This document shows, in pieces, positions 1 to 6,341 of a DNA stretch of 55,042 nucleotides (positions are counted from its first letter, which is position 1; each line of letters opens with the position of its first letter). Both the position numbers and the translations under genes were made by a program. The DNA comes from an uncultured Prevotellaceae bacterium (GTDB lineage: Bacteria > Bacteroidota > Bacteroidia > Bacteroidales > Bacteroidaceae), in NCBI GenBank assembly GCA_902785945.1, contig CADAAR010000018.1:1-55042 (forward strand), given 5' to 3'. The notes under the pieces were generated by a model that saw only the letters and a list, made by a program, of their open reading frames with translations, was not told the origin of the DNA and ran no database searches.

Positions 1-408
1 ATCGGTCGAGATATGATAGAAGCGCTTGCCCTCATACTTCTCAGGTAGGCTCTCCCAATACAACTTAGCAGCTTGCAACAACGACAATGTTCCCATCACA
101 TTGGTCTTAGCGAAGGTAAAAGGATCCTTGATAGAGCGATCCACATGGCTCTCAGCAGCCAGATGAATGATACCGTCCACCTTTTTGTCCTGCATCAACT
201 TGTAGAAAGCATCGAAGTCGCAGATATCCATCTTCACAAACTCATAATTAGGTTTGTCCTCGATGTCTTTGAGATTAGCCAGGTTGCCGGCATACGTCAG
301 CTTATCGAGGTTAATGATATGATAGTCGGGATACTTATTCACAAACAAGCGTACCACATGGCTTCCAATAAAGCCAGCGCCACCAGTAATTACAATATTG
401 CGCTTCAT
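1..408 (-). CDS. rfbB: dTDP-glucose 4,6-dehydratase, 3' end outside window
   Basis: This NAD-dependent enzyme converts dTDP-glucose to dTDP-4-keto-6-deoxyglucose, the second step of dTDP-L-rhamnose synthesis. About 136 N-terminal codons are visible. The start ATG is at 408-406 and opens MKRNIVITGGAGFIGSHV, the Rossmann GGxGxxG signature. Further in, HLAAESHVDRSI is the diagnostic RmlB stretch, and the frame leaves the window just after HISTD. The full protein should be about 350-380 residues. One base separates its start from the rfbA stop, so the two genes are translationally close in one minus-strand operon. Confidence 0.95.
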   Translation of the reverse strand, partial: MKRNIVITGGAGFIGSHVVRLFVNKYPDYHIINLDKLTYAGNLANLKDIEDKPNYEFVKMDICDFDAFYKLMQDKKVDGIIHLAAESHVDRSIKDPFTFAKTNVMGTLSLLQAAKLYWESLPEKYEGKRFYHISTD

Positions 409-409
409 A

Positions 410-1324
410 TTATACGTGTTGCAATGTATTTGAATTTATTTCTTCTTTCATCTCATCAACTACCTTCAAGAGGTATTGACCATACTGATTTTTCAGCATG
501 GGCTGCGCTATCTCGCGCATACGTTCTTCGCTTATCCAGCCATTGCGGTAAGCAATGCCCTCTAAACAAGCAACCTTCAAGCCTTGTCGCTTTTCAATAA
601 CCTCTACAAAAGTAGATGCCTCTGCAAGGCTATCGTGGGTACCTGTATCCAACCATGCAAAACCTCGTCCAAACACCTGTACCTTCAGATTACCTTCTTT
701 TAGGAACTCTTGATTAACAGTTGTTATCTCCAACTCTCCTCGGGCAGAGGGCTTGATATTCTTTGCAACTTCCACAACCTTGTTTGGATAGAAGTAAAGG
801 CCTACAACAGCATAGTTGCTTTTTGGCTTTTGGGGTTTCTCCTCAATGCTTAAGCAGTTACCCTGTTTATCAAACTCGGCAACACCATAGCGCTCTGGAT
901 CTGACACCCAATAGCCAAAGACTGTTGCTTTGTTGTTTTGCTCCGCATCTTCAACAGCCTTGCGGAGTAAAGCTGTAAAGCCTGAACCGTAGAAGATATT
1001 ATCACCTAGCACAAGACATGCGGAATCATTTCCAATAAACTTCTCTCCAATAATGAAAGCCTGTGCGAGGCCATCAGGTGAAGGCTGTTCTGCGTACTCA
1101 AAGTGAACACCGTAATCACTACCATCACCTAACAAGCGTTTAAAACCAGGAAGATCATAAGGAGTAGAGATGATAAGAATGTCACGTATCCCTGCCAACA
1201 TAAGGGCTGAAATAGGATAATAAACCATTGGTTTATCGTAAATCGGCAACAACTGTTTGCTAACGCCCTTGGTTATTGGATAAAGGCGCGTACCTGAACC
1301 ACCTGCTAATACTATTCCCTTCAT
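410..1324 (-). CDS. rfbA: Glucose-1-phosphate thymidylyltransferase
   Basis: This enzyme makes dTDP-glucose from dTTP and glucose 1-phosphate, the first committed step to dTDP-rhamnose. The 304 residues match the usual RmlA length. [16 protein letters not shown] is the nucleotide-binding signature, followed by [24 protein letters not shown] and [19 protein letters not shown] are further family motifs, and [10 protein letters not shown] lies near the C-terminus. It sits between rfbC and rfbB in the same operon. The gap to rfbC (1325-1333) is AT-rich with a short TAGATAAA-like repetition. Confidence 0.97.
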   Translation of the reverse strand: MKGIVLAGGSGTRLYPITKGVSKQLLPIYDKPMVYYPISALMLAGIRDILIISTPYDLPGFKRLLGDGSDYGVHFEYAEQPSPDGLAQAFIIGEKFIGNDSACLVLGDNIFYGSGFTALLRKAVEDAEQNNKATVFGYWVSDPERYGVAEFDKQGNCLSIEEKPQKPKSNYAVVGLYFYPNKVVEVAKNIKPSARGELEITTVNQEFLKEGNLKVQVFGRGFAWLDTGTHDSLAEASTFVEVIEKRQGLKVACLEGIAYRNGWISEERMREIAQPMLKNQYGQYLLKVVDEMKEEINSNTLQHV

Positions 1325-1333
1325 GTTATCTAT

Positions 1334-1978
1334 TTATCTATATAAATCTATTTTTATATCAAATGGACTATCAAAATCACTCAAAAGAGGGTGTTTAGTA
1401 TCTTTTTCACTCAGAATAGCCTTATCTTTTATACGCCAGTCTATTCCAAGAGAATCATCAAGGATGCTGATGCCACCATCTGCCTCAGGATGATAGAACT
1501 CATCGCATTTGTATTGGAACACTGCCACATCACTCAGCACCGCAAAGCCATGGACAAAGCCTTTAGGGATGAAGAACTGAAGACCAATGTAAGATGGAAG
1601 AGGTAAGATGGAAGATGTGACAGCTTCGCCTAATTCATTAGCAATGCGCTCTCCTTCTTCATCATGAGCACTAAGCAGACATGAAACATGTTGGCCATAG
1701 GTAGGACTACCCTTTCGTATATCAACAGCTACATCTAAAACTGCGCCCTTGACACAGCGCACCAGTTTGCTCTGGGTAAAGGGAGGGCGCTGGAAATGCA
1801 GTCCTCGCATCACGCCGTAAGACGATTTACTTTCGTTGTCCTGGACGAAGGTGATTGGTCTTACTTTCTCGTCGAACTCTCTCTGAGAGAATGACTCGAA
1901 GAAGTAGCCTCTGGAATCTTCAAAGATTCGAGGTTCGATAATGACGACACCGTCAATGTTTGTTTTAATTACATTCAT
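1334..1978 (-). CDS. rfbC: dTDP-4-dehydrorhamnose 3,5-epimerase with an inserted loop
   Basis: This cupin enzyme epimerises dTDP-4-keto-6-deoxyglucose at C3 and C5. RGYFFESF, FVQDNESKS, MRGLHFQ, KLVRCVKG and DVAVDIRKGSPTYGQ are all clear RmlC motifs. At 214 residues it is about 30 longer than typical RmlC. The excess lies between LLSAHDE and QFFIPKGFVHGF, where the family normally has only a few residues. That insert includes SSILPLPSYI, encoded by a tandem heptamer array (1587-1621). The insert stays in frame and is flanked by normal family sequence, so the enzyme is probably functional with an extended surface loop. This last point is inference. Confidence 0.95.
   Translation of the reverse strand: MNVIKTNIDGVVIIEPRIFEDSRGYFFESFSQREFDEKVRPITFVQDNESKSSYGVMRGLHFQRPPFTQSKLVRCVKGAVLDVAVDIRKGSPTYGQHVSCLLSAHDEEGERIANELGEAVTSSILPLPSYIGLQFFIPKGFVHGFAVLSDVAVFQYKCDEFYHPEADGGISILDDSLGIDWRIKDKAILSEKDTKHPLLSDFDSPFDIKIDLYR
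1587..1621. repeat. Heptamer array inside rfbC
   Basis: There are five consecutive 7-bp units: ATGTAAG, ATGGAAG, AGGTAAG, ATGGAAG, ATGTGAC. They belong to the same unit family as the intergenic array at 2110-2144 and the array in fmt at 13712-13739. On the coding strand they encode part of the extra loop of RfbC. Confidence 0.8.
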
Positions 1979-2109
1979 ATTTGCTTAATTAAAAAAAGGA
2001 GGGAAGGTTCTCACATTCTTTGAACCATGACATATGAGAGTCGTGATTGCCTCCCCTCCGTCTTACATAACGATTTTTTATATATATAGTGTCTCACGAC
2101 AGTTTTATG

Positions 2110-2144
2110 ATGGAAGAAGGAAGAGGGAAGAAGGAAGATGGATT
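2110..2144. repeat. Heptamer array, rfbC upstream gap
   Basis: There are five 7-bp units: ATGGAAG, AAGGAAG, AGGGAAG, AAGGAAG, ATGGATT. On the minus strand the array begins a few bases after the stop codon of the 99-residue gene and lies in the 169-bp gap before rfbC. The rest of that gap (1979-2109) shows no clear promoter or gene. Confidence 0.85.
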
Positions 2145-2147
2145 CCA

Positions 2148-2447
2148 TCATTTGGACTTTACTACCATCTTTATCAGATGCTTCATCATCTCATCACTTA
2201 GTTGCTGGTCAACAATCATTTTCTGATTATTCATGCCTATCAGCAACTGATATATCTGGTTCTTATAATTGTATTCATCAGCTGTCAGATATCCCCGTCT
2301 CTGCCATACCAACATAATGTAATTGTAGGTAGTACACAACTGCTGCCACATACTCTCAAGTTGCGTTGCTTTCCCAACTTTATCAAGCATAGACCATCGA
2401 GAATATGCCTCCTCAAACTGCTCAAATACGTTGTTCATCGTGTTCAA
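2148..2447 (-). CDS. Hypothetical 99-residue helical protein
   Basis: I do not recognise this protein. It is a soluble small protein with no signal peptide, rich in aromatic and long polar residues (QFEEAYSRWSML, YNYIMLVWQRRGYLT, MNNQKMIVDQQ), and is predicted by eye to be nearly all helical. It lies between rfbC and a repeat element, on the capsule strand, close to two toxin-antitoxin-like pairs. It may be an accessory protein of that patch, but nothing in the sequence proves this. The start could also be the second Met (residue 4). Confidence 0.6.
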   Translation of the reverse strand: MNTMNNVFEQFEEAYSRWSMLDKVGKATQLESMWQQLCTTYNYIMLVWQRRGYLTADEYNYKNQIYQLLIGMNNQKMIVDQQLSDEMMKHLIKMVVKSK

Positions 2448-2475
2448 TTAACATGAGGGGACTCGAACCACTCAC

Positions 2476-2690
2476 CAAACCAACTTTCTTCACAACCACC
2501 CGCCCCTCCTTGCCTAAGGAGGGTACCTCCCCCTCACCAAACCTCTCCCCACATGGTGAGAGGCTTAACCGAAAAGCTGCAGAAACCGACAGCTTTTCGC
2601 GGATTTTGGTATCGCGGGACACGCGATTTATTTTCTACATCCCTGCTGTCGCCGCCCCTTGAGAAGGGGCTCACTGAGACTAGTATGCGC
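2476..2690. repeat. Mosaic inverted-repeat element R1
   Basis: This GC-rich non-coding element is made of successive hairpins and shares modules with R3 (11605-12175) and R4 (14097-14657). It contains a 10-bp perfect stem at 2570-2579/2590-2599 with loop CAGAAACCGA, then ATCGCG-GGACA-CGCGAT-type and GCCCCTT-GAGA-AAGGGGC hairpins. The 22-bp stretch ending in CTTTCTTCACAAC at its left is shared with R2. Confidence 0.8.
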
Positions 2691-2991
2691 CATAAATTAT
2701 AGGGCGGCAGCTATTGTCAACCTAAATCTTTATACTTTTAACTTTGTTGAGTCTGCTCATGCTCGATAATGCTCAAGCGAGACTTGGTATTATGCTCGCT
2801 TAATCGCAGACTTGAAAACACCGGGGTATGGGGGCAGAGCCACCGGCTAGTCGGCAATCCAAAGGATTGGGGGGAGGGGTGCGAGCTTTGCGAGCGGGCG
2901 AATTTGGCGATGGCTATTTGTTATGCATGTTTTGAGCATGGCAGGCATCCACCACCGTCACGGTCTCCCCGTCGCTCCTCTCCTCTGATGC
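2691..2991. other. Gene-free stretch between R1 and the RelE-like gene
   Basis: I see no credible gene here. The stretch holds AT-rich sequence with a TAACTTTG promoter-like octamer (2739-2746, plus strand, nothing downstream to express). It also has a 7-bp inverted repeat AAGCGAG/CTCGCTT near 2774-2801, and a GC-rich tract with short repeated GCGAGC/GGCGATGGC-type motifs. Confidence 0.5.
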
Positions 2992-3345
2992 TTACCGACT
3001 ACCGTCACCCTCTATCTGCTGCACCAGGCTACGTAGGTAAGCGTCAGAGACATTCTCAATATCAGACTTGTCGTAGATAGTCATCAGCGTAATGTTTACC
3101 TCATCATCACTCTGCTGCTGCACATTATACGTTATTACGCGCGCACCACCACTCTTACCCTTGCCCTTAGAGGCTATGGCCATACGATTCTTGTAGGTAT
3201 GCTGTCCCAAAGACTCACCCGAAAAAGGATTCTTCTCAAGCTCATCAAGGAACGTATCGTAGTCGCTCTCAAAAGAAGGGTACTTTTTGCGAAGCGCTTT
3301 TGCACCACGTGCAAACTCGTCCAAATAGTCGATCGTAACTTTCAT
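2992..3345 (-). CDS. RelE/ParE-superfamily toxin-like protein
   Basis: The 117-residue protein has the RelE-type layout. MKVTIDYLDEFARGAKALRKKYPSF is the opening strand and basic helix, KNPFSGESLG forms the middle loop, and KNRMAIASKGKGKSGGARVITYNV is the central beta-sheet with conserved basic residues. ITLMTIYDKSDIENVSDAYLRSLVQ is the C-terminal strand and helix. Members of this superfamily usually act as mRNA-cleaving or gyrase-inhibiting toxins. The start lies 5 bp after the stop of the 79-residue gene 3351-3590, the usual antitoxin-first order. Which sub-family or target is involved cannot be told from sequence. Confidence 0.8.
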   Translation of the reverse strand: MKVTIDYLDEFARGAKALRKKYPSFESDYDTFLDELEKNPFSGESLGQHTYKNRMAIASKGKGKSGGARVITYNVQQQSDDEVNITLMTIYDKSDIENVSDAYLRSLVQQIEGDGSR

Positions 3346-3350
3346 ACCGC

Positions 3351-3590
3351 TTACTTGAAGAGCATACGGGCATTCTTACGCACCTCACCAGCATGCAACT
3401 CATCGAAAGCACGTGTGAGACTATCCTTCACCATCTTCTCTTGGGTCTCCTTGTAACCTGCAGTCTTAGTAATATCCTCAGACTTTGGACGCTGAACCTT
3501 TACAGATGCTACACCTTTCAGCAGCTGACAAGCTTTCTTTATTTGCATCAGCAGGCTCTCGTCCTGCACATCTAATACTATTGTTGCCAT
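3351..3590 (-). CDS. Putative antitoxin of the RelE-like toxin
   Basis: This 79-residue protein lies directly upstream of, and on the same strand as, the RelE-like gene. It has a short strand (MATIVLDVQDESLLMQIKKACQLL), a basic-acidic middle, and a C-terminal helix with many charged residues (KMVKDSLTRAFDELHAGEVRKNARMLF). That arrangement fits a small antitoxin whose C-terminal half wraps the toxin. I recognise no specific DNA-binding fold, so the assignment rests on position and size. Confidence 0.6.
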   Translation of the reverse strand: MATIVLDVQDESLLMQIKKACQLLKGVASVKVQRPKSEDITKTAGYKETQEKMVKDSLTRAFDELHAGEVRKNARMLFK

Positions 3591-3618
3591 AATGTTTTCT
3601 ATTAAATCGTTTCTCCTT

Positions 3619-3925
3619 TCAAAATTCTTTTTTTAGGGGACGGCCCCTAAGACCCGGTTTCCACCGCTGGAGGGGTGTCTCAACCACCCTTTCCAAACCA
3701 ACTTTCTTCACAACACTCCGCTCATCGATTATCGTTATAGTGTCACCATCAATTGTGTAAGCAAAGTACCACTTGTCAGTATTGGCCATGTGGTATTCTT
3801 TCCATCGCATCATGGACATTACGCATATAGTCAGTCTTATCGTACGTATGGCGGTACTTTTTAGCCACATTGCCATAAAAAGTATAGATCTTTCTCGCTG
3901 CACGAGGCTTAATGATGTATCGCAT
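3619..3925 (-). pseudogene. Frameshifted small toxin-like gene after Panacea antitoxin
   Basis: The gene starts at 3925, one base after the Panacea stop codon (TGATATG). It reads MRYIIKPRAARKIYTFYG and continues through KKYRHTYDKTDYMRNVHDAMERI to a TGA stop at 3778-3776 after HGQY. Removing one T at about 3778 joins the frame to DKWYFAYTIDGDTITIIDER, which reads on as a plausible C-terminus. The joined protein would be about 75 residues plus a tail of about 30 residues encoded by repeat R2. The layout (basic N-terminal helices, then WYFAYTIDGDTITII strands) resembles RelE/ParE-type toxins, and Panacea antitoxins are known to pair with many different toxins. A sequencing error is the other explanation for the break. 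The uninterrupted first part is 49 codons. Confidence 0.6.
3633..3718. repeat. Mosaic repeat element R2 (end fragment)
   Basis: TTAGGGGACGGCCCCTAAGAC begins the element and is nearly the same as both ends of R4 and the left end of R3. It is followed by a CCACCGCTGG hairpin and the CTCAACCACCC module. The minus-strand frame of the toxin-like gene runs through it and gains a tail ending in RWKPGLRGRPLKKEF, so the native C-terminus may have been replaced. Confidence 0.75.
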
Positions 3926-3926
3926 A

Positions 3927-4532
3927 TCAGTCCTGTGCGTAGATCTGATTTATTTCCTTCTCTATGGCGCAGTATAGCTCATCGGGCGTCATGTCACGTT
4001 CGGGCAAGGGTCTCAACGTACTATACTCATTAAGGCAAGCCACCTCTACTTCATCCAACCCGGCCTCGCGGGCGATATTTTCCCAACTGATGCTGAAATC
4101 ACGGGCAGTAGAGCGCCAGGCGATATCGTGCGACTTCTCCTTGATCTCATCGTATGACAAAGATGAATATTTGGCAATGGTTGCATCAAGGATTTCATGC
4201 TCATTTGGTGTGAGCTTATTCGGGTCGGCATCCTTAAGGGGTGCTATGTACATCCAGTTCTCAACCTGGAAATATTGGCCAAGACCCTCGCTGTCAGGCA
4301 AGTAAGAGTCGCCACGTACAATCTTCATCATGTCGTACAGACGCGAAGGCACAGGACCGGCCTCCATAGCGATATAGGTGTCGCCCGTGATGGGACGGCC
4401 CCAATCTGCAAGATGCTGACGATCAGCAAAATAGATTATCTTGAATATCTTATGAAAGTCCCTCCGCTGCACGCGATTGGCCACATACAACAATGCATTC
4501 AGCGTCTTAACCCTATCAAACTGTACATTCAT
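3927..4532 (-). CDS. Panacea-domain (DUF4065) antitoxin-like protein
   Basis: The 201-residue protein carries the Panacea/SocA-like domain. Landmarks are LNALLYVANR near the start, KIFKIIYFADRQHLADWGRPITGDTYIAMEAGPVPSRLYDMMK (Y/F-ADR, GxPxTGDxYxAxxxGPVPxxxYD), and LTPNEHEILDATIAKY followed by SYDEIKEKSHDIAW. Panacea domains act as antitoxins that neutralise many unrelated toxins, or as adaptors for proteolysis. The next gene on the strand starts one base after this stop and encodes a small basic protein that is frameshifted. If that partner is dead, this antitoxin is an orphan. Confidence in the domain is high and in the pairing moderate. Confidence 0.88.
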   Translation of the reverse strand: MNVQFDRVKTLNALLYVANRVQRRDFHKIFKIIYFADRQHLADWGRPITGDTYIAMEAGPVPSRLYDMMKIVRGDSYLPDSEGLGQYFQVENWMYIAPLKDADPNKLTPNEHEILDATIAKYSSLSYDEIKEKSHDIAWRSTARDFSISWENIAREAGLDEVEVACLNEYSTLRPLPERDMTPDELYCAIEKEINQIYAQD

Positions 4533-4563
4533 AATCTCAAATAGTTATTTATTTCTTTCATAA

Positions 4564-4598
4564 CATCAGACTTCTTACTTCTGACATCATACTTTATA
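4564..4598. repeat. Heptamer array upstream of the Panacea gene
   Basis: The units are CATCAGA, CTTCTTA, CTTCTGA, CATCATA, CTTTATA. They fill most of the 87-bp gap between the wzz stop and the Panacea start on the minus strand. The unit type CWTCWKA is shared with the array at 54715-54756. Confidence 0.8.
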
Positions 4599-4619
4599 TT
4601 ACTTAGGCATGTCGCCGAA

Positions 4620-5726
4620 CTAGCTGAGGCCGAGGAGGGGTTTGAGGAGGCGTTCCTTATAGAGGACATAGGTGGTGGTGGCGACGAAAGCGAGGAAGAG
4701 GAAGACAAGGAGGTACTTCTTCTTGTTCGGGCCGGCGGGCTTGATGGGAACGGTGGCACTCTGGAGGGTCATGAAGGCTGGCGTCTCCTGCTGTACCTGC
4801 GCCTCAGAGTTCTGCACCTGGGTGACGTAGGTCTGGTAGGCATTGAACATGAGCTGCATCTCGTTTTCGAGGTCGGTAATCCTGGTACGGACGCTCTGAA
4901 GCACTACATCCTGGTTGGCATCGGCAAACTCGACATAACGCTGACGGGCCTTCTCATAACGGACTTTAGACTCTGCACAGAGCTTCTTATTGTATTCGTA
5001 ATCAATACGGGCCTTATTGGTGCGATAGTCGGTGATAAACTGCTGCAGACGTTCCTTGACAGAATCGGCTAACGTGGCACAGATAACGGGGTCCTGATCG
5101 CGCACATCGATGGTGATGACCAGCGTTTTCTGATCGACATCGCAAACCACCCTGCCGTCAATCATCTTAGCGATGGCCGTCTGCTTCTTTGTCAGACGGA
5201 AAGGATTGACTTTCTTATTGACCGCTGAGGTCTCAGTAGTATCTTCACTGGCAAACAAACCAAAGACAGCACCCATGATTCCACTTTTAATGGCACTCCA
5301 CCAAGGACGTTTCTGATCGTTGAGCAGATAGTCGTAATAGCTCTTGGGCTTAACGCTGTCCTTGGCACAGACCTGAACATCGAAGAGGCTGGTCTTGAAA
5401 TCCACAGAGTTCATCAAATCAGGATAGAGCGTCGGCAGCAGCGCCTCGCTATTACCACCCATCGTGTTATTGCCTAATCTCATTCCGAAAGAACGAGCCA
5501 ATGATGTCAGCGTATTACTTGTTCGGGTTGTAGACAACTCCGGCGCCAGCATCACCTCGCAACGATAGACCTTTGGCAGAGAGAATGCATAGATAAGAGC
5601 CAAGACAAACGTGATGCCCAATACCCAATAATATAATTTGCGGTATTTCCACAAGCTACGAAACAGCGCCATGAAATCGATGGTCTGCTTTTCCTGCTGT
5701 TCCTTGTTCATTATTTCATCATTCAT
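4620..5726 (-). CDS. wzz: Wzz-type polysaccharide chain-length determinant
   Basis: This inner-membrane polysaccharide co-polymerase sets chain length together with the exporter. The 368 residues show two membrane helices, one near residues 28-50 (YYWVLGITFVLALIYAFSL) and one near 340-360 (KYLLVFLFLAFVATTTYVL), around a periplasmic domain. The proline-rich ATVPIKPAGPNKKK before the second helix is typical. No tyrosine-kinase domain is attached. It follows the exporter gene in the UpxY operon. The first codons overlap a loose TTCATTA-type repeat (5707-5739), so the alternative start Met at 5711 is possible. Confidence 0.92.
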   Translation of the reverse strand: MNDEIMNKEQQEKQTIDFMALFRSLWKYRKLYYWVLGITFVLALIYAFSLPKVYRCEVMLAPELSTTRTSNTLTSLARSFGMRLGNNTMGGNSEALLPTLYPDLMNSVDFKTSLFDVQVCAKDSVKPKSYYDYLLNDQKRPWWSAIKSGIMGAVFGLFASEDTTETSAVNKKVNPFRLTKKQTAIAKMIDGRVVCDVDQKTLVITIDVRDQDPVICATLADSVKERLQQFITDYRTNKARIDYEYNKKLCAESKVRYEKARQRYVEFADANQDVVLQSVRTRITDLENEMQLMFNAYQTYVTQVQNSEAQVQQETPAFMTLQSATVPIKPAGPNKKKYLLVFLFLAFVATTTYVLYKERLLKPLLGLS

Positions 5727-5739
5727 TGTTTCATTATTT
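5707..5739. repeat. Degenerate 7/8-bp array at the wzz start
   Basis: TTCA recurs at 5707, 5715-5716, 5722-5723 and 5730-5731 in a TTCATTA-like context with 7-8 bp spacing. It is weaker than the other arrays. It straddles the wzz start codon and the gap to the preceding gene. Confidence 0.5.
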
Positions 5740-5751
5740 AAAGGATCAGAC

Positions 5752-6282
5752 TTACAGTTTTGTTATAGCCAGAACCAAGGTGGCGAGAGAAGCCATTGAA
5801 GAACCTAACGTGGCTAAAACGCCCCAATTAAACGGCTCTTTCTTTGACTTGGTTGGCACAACAATCTCACAACCAGGTTCAATCTTTGTGCCATGACCAA
5901 CCTGAGAAATGGTTCCATTCATATAAATGACATACGTCTTGGATTTCTTGGCGCGATTGCCAAAGCCACCTGCCTGATTGACAAAGTACTTGTAGTCCTT
6001 TCCTTCTTCGTAGGCGACGGTATTCGGGAACATGACATTGCCTGAGACACGAACCGTTCCATTGTATTCAGGTACAATCAGACGATCGCCTTCACGGAGG
6101 GTGATGTCAAAACTACTGCCCGGATCAGCCAAGGCCTTTTCCAGATGAATACCAACGGGATAGGTATTTTCAATGGCCAACTGATTGAGTTTTATTGAAT
6201 CCTTCTCATCCTGCTGGGCACGCACCATACGCAGAATGGTCTGCATACGGGCACGTTCGTCGTCTGTCATCTTTCGCATCAA
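5752..6282 (-). CDS. C-terminal fragment of split Wza-type exporter
   Basis: This frame encodes the C-terminal part of an SLBB-containing outer-membrane polysaccharide exporter. VHLEKAL/GIHLEKAL, LREGDRLIVPEYNGTVRVSGNVMFPNTV and GYKYFVNQAGGF-like KYFVNQAGGFGNRAKKSKTYVIYMNG form an SLBB unit. A final hydrophobic stretch, WGVLATLGSSMASLATLVLAI, could be the C-terminal helix that crosses the outer membrane. The open frame continues upstream of its first ATG to about 6396 (GEVNFEGNFTLEKKNQRLSDLIAAAGG). That upstream part continues the protein encoded by 6342-8147, so this is not an independent gene but the second half of a broken one. Confidence 0.85.
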   Translation of the reverse strand: MMRKMTDDERARMQTILRMVRAQQDEKDSIKLNQLAIENTYPVGIHLEKALADPGSSFDITLREGDRLIVPEYNGTVRVSGNVMFPNTVAYEEGKDYKYFVNQAGGFGNRAKKSKTYVIYMNGTISQVGHGTKIEPGCEIVVPTKSKKEPFNWGVLATLGSSMASLATLVLAITKL

Positions 6283-6341
6283 ACGGGCACCCTTGACGTA
6301 TGCATCATCGGTGACACCGCCTGCTGCTGCAATCAGATCGC

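Noticed and set aside
2456-2475. GGTTCGAGTCCCC on the minus strand, like the T-arm of a tRNA
   Set aside because: The T-stem would have a mismatch and no acceptor, D or anticodon arm can be drawn upstream. At most a tRNA remnant.
2739-2746. TAACTTTG promoter-like octamer on the plus strand
   Set aside because: No -33 box at 19-21 bp and no plus-strand gene downstream.
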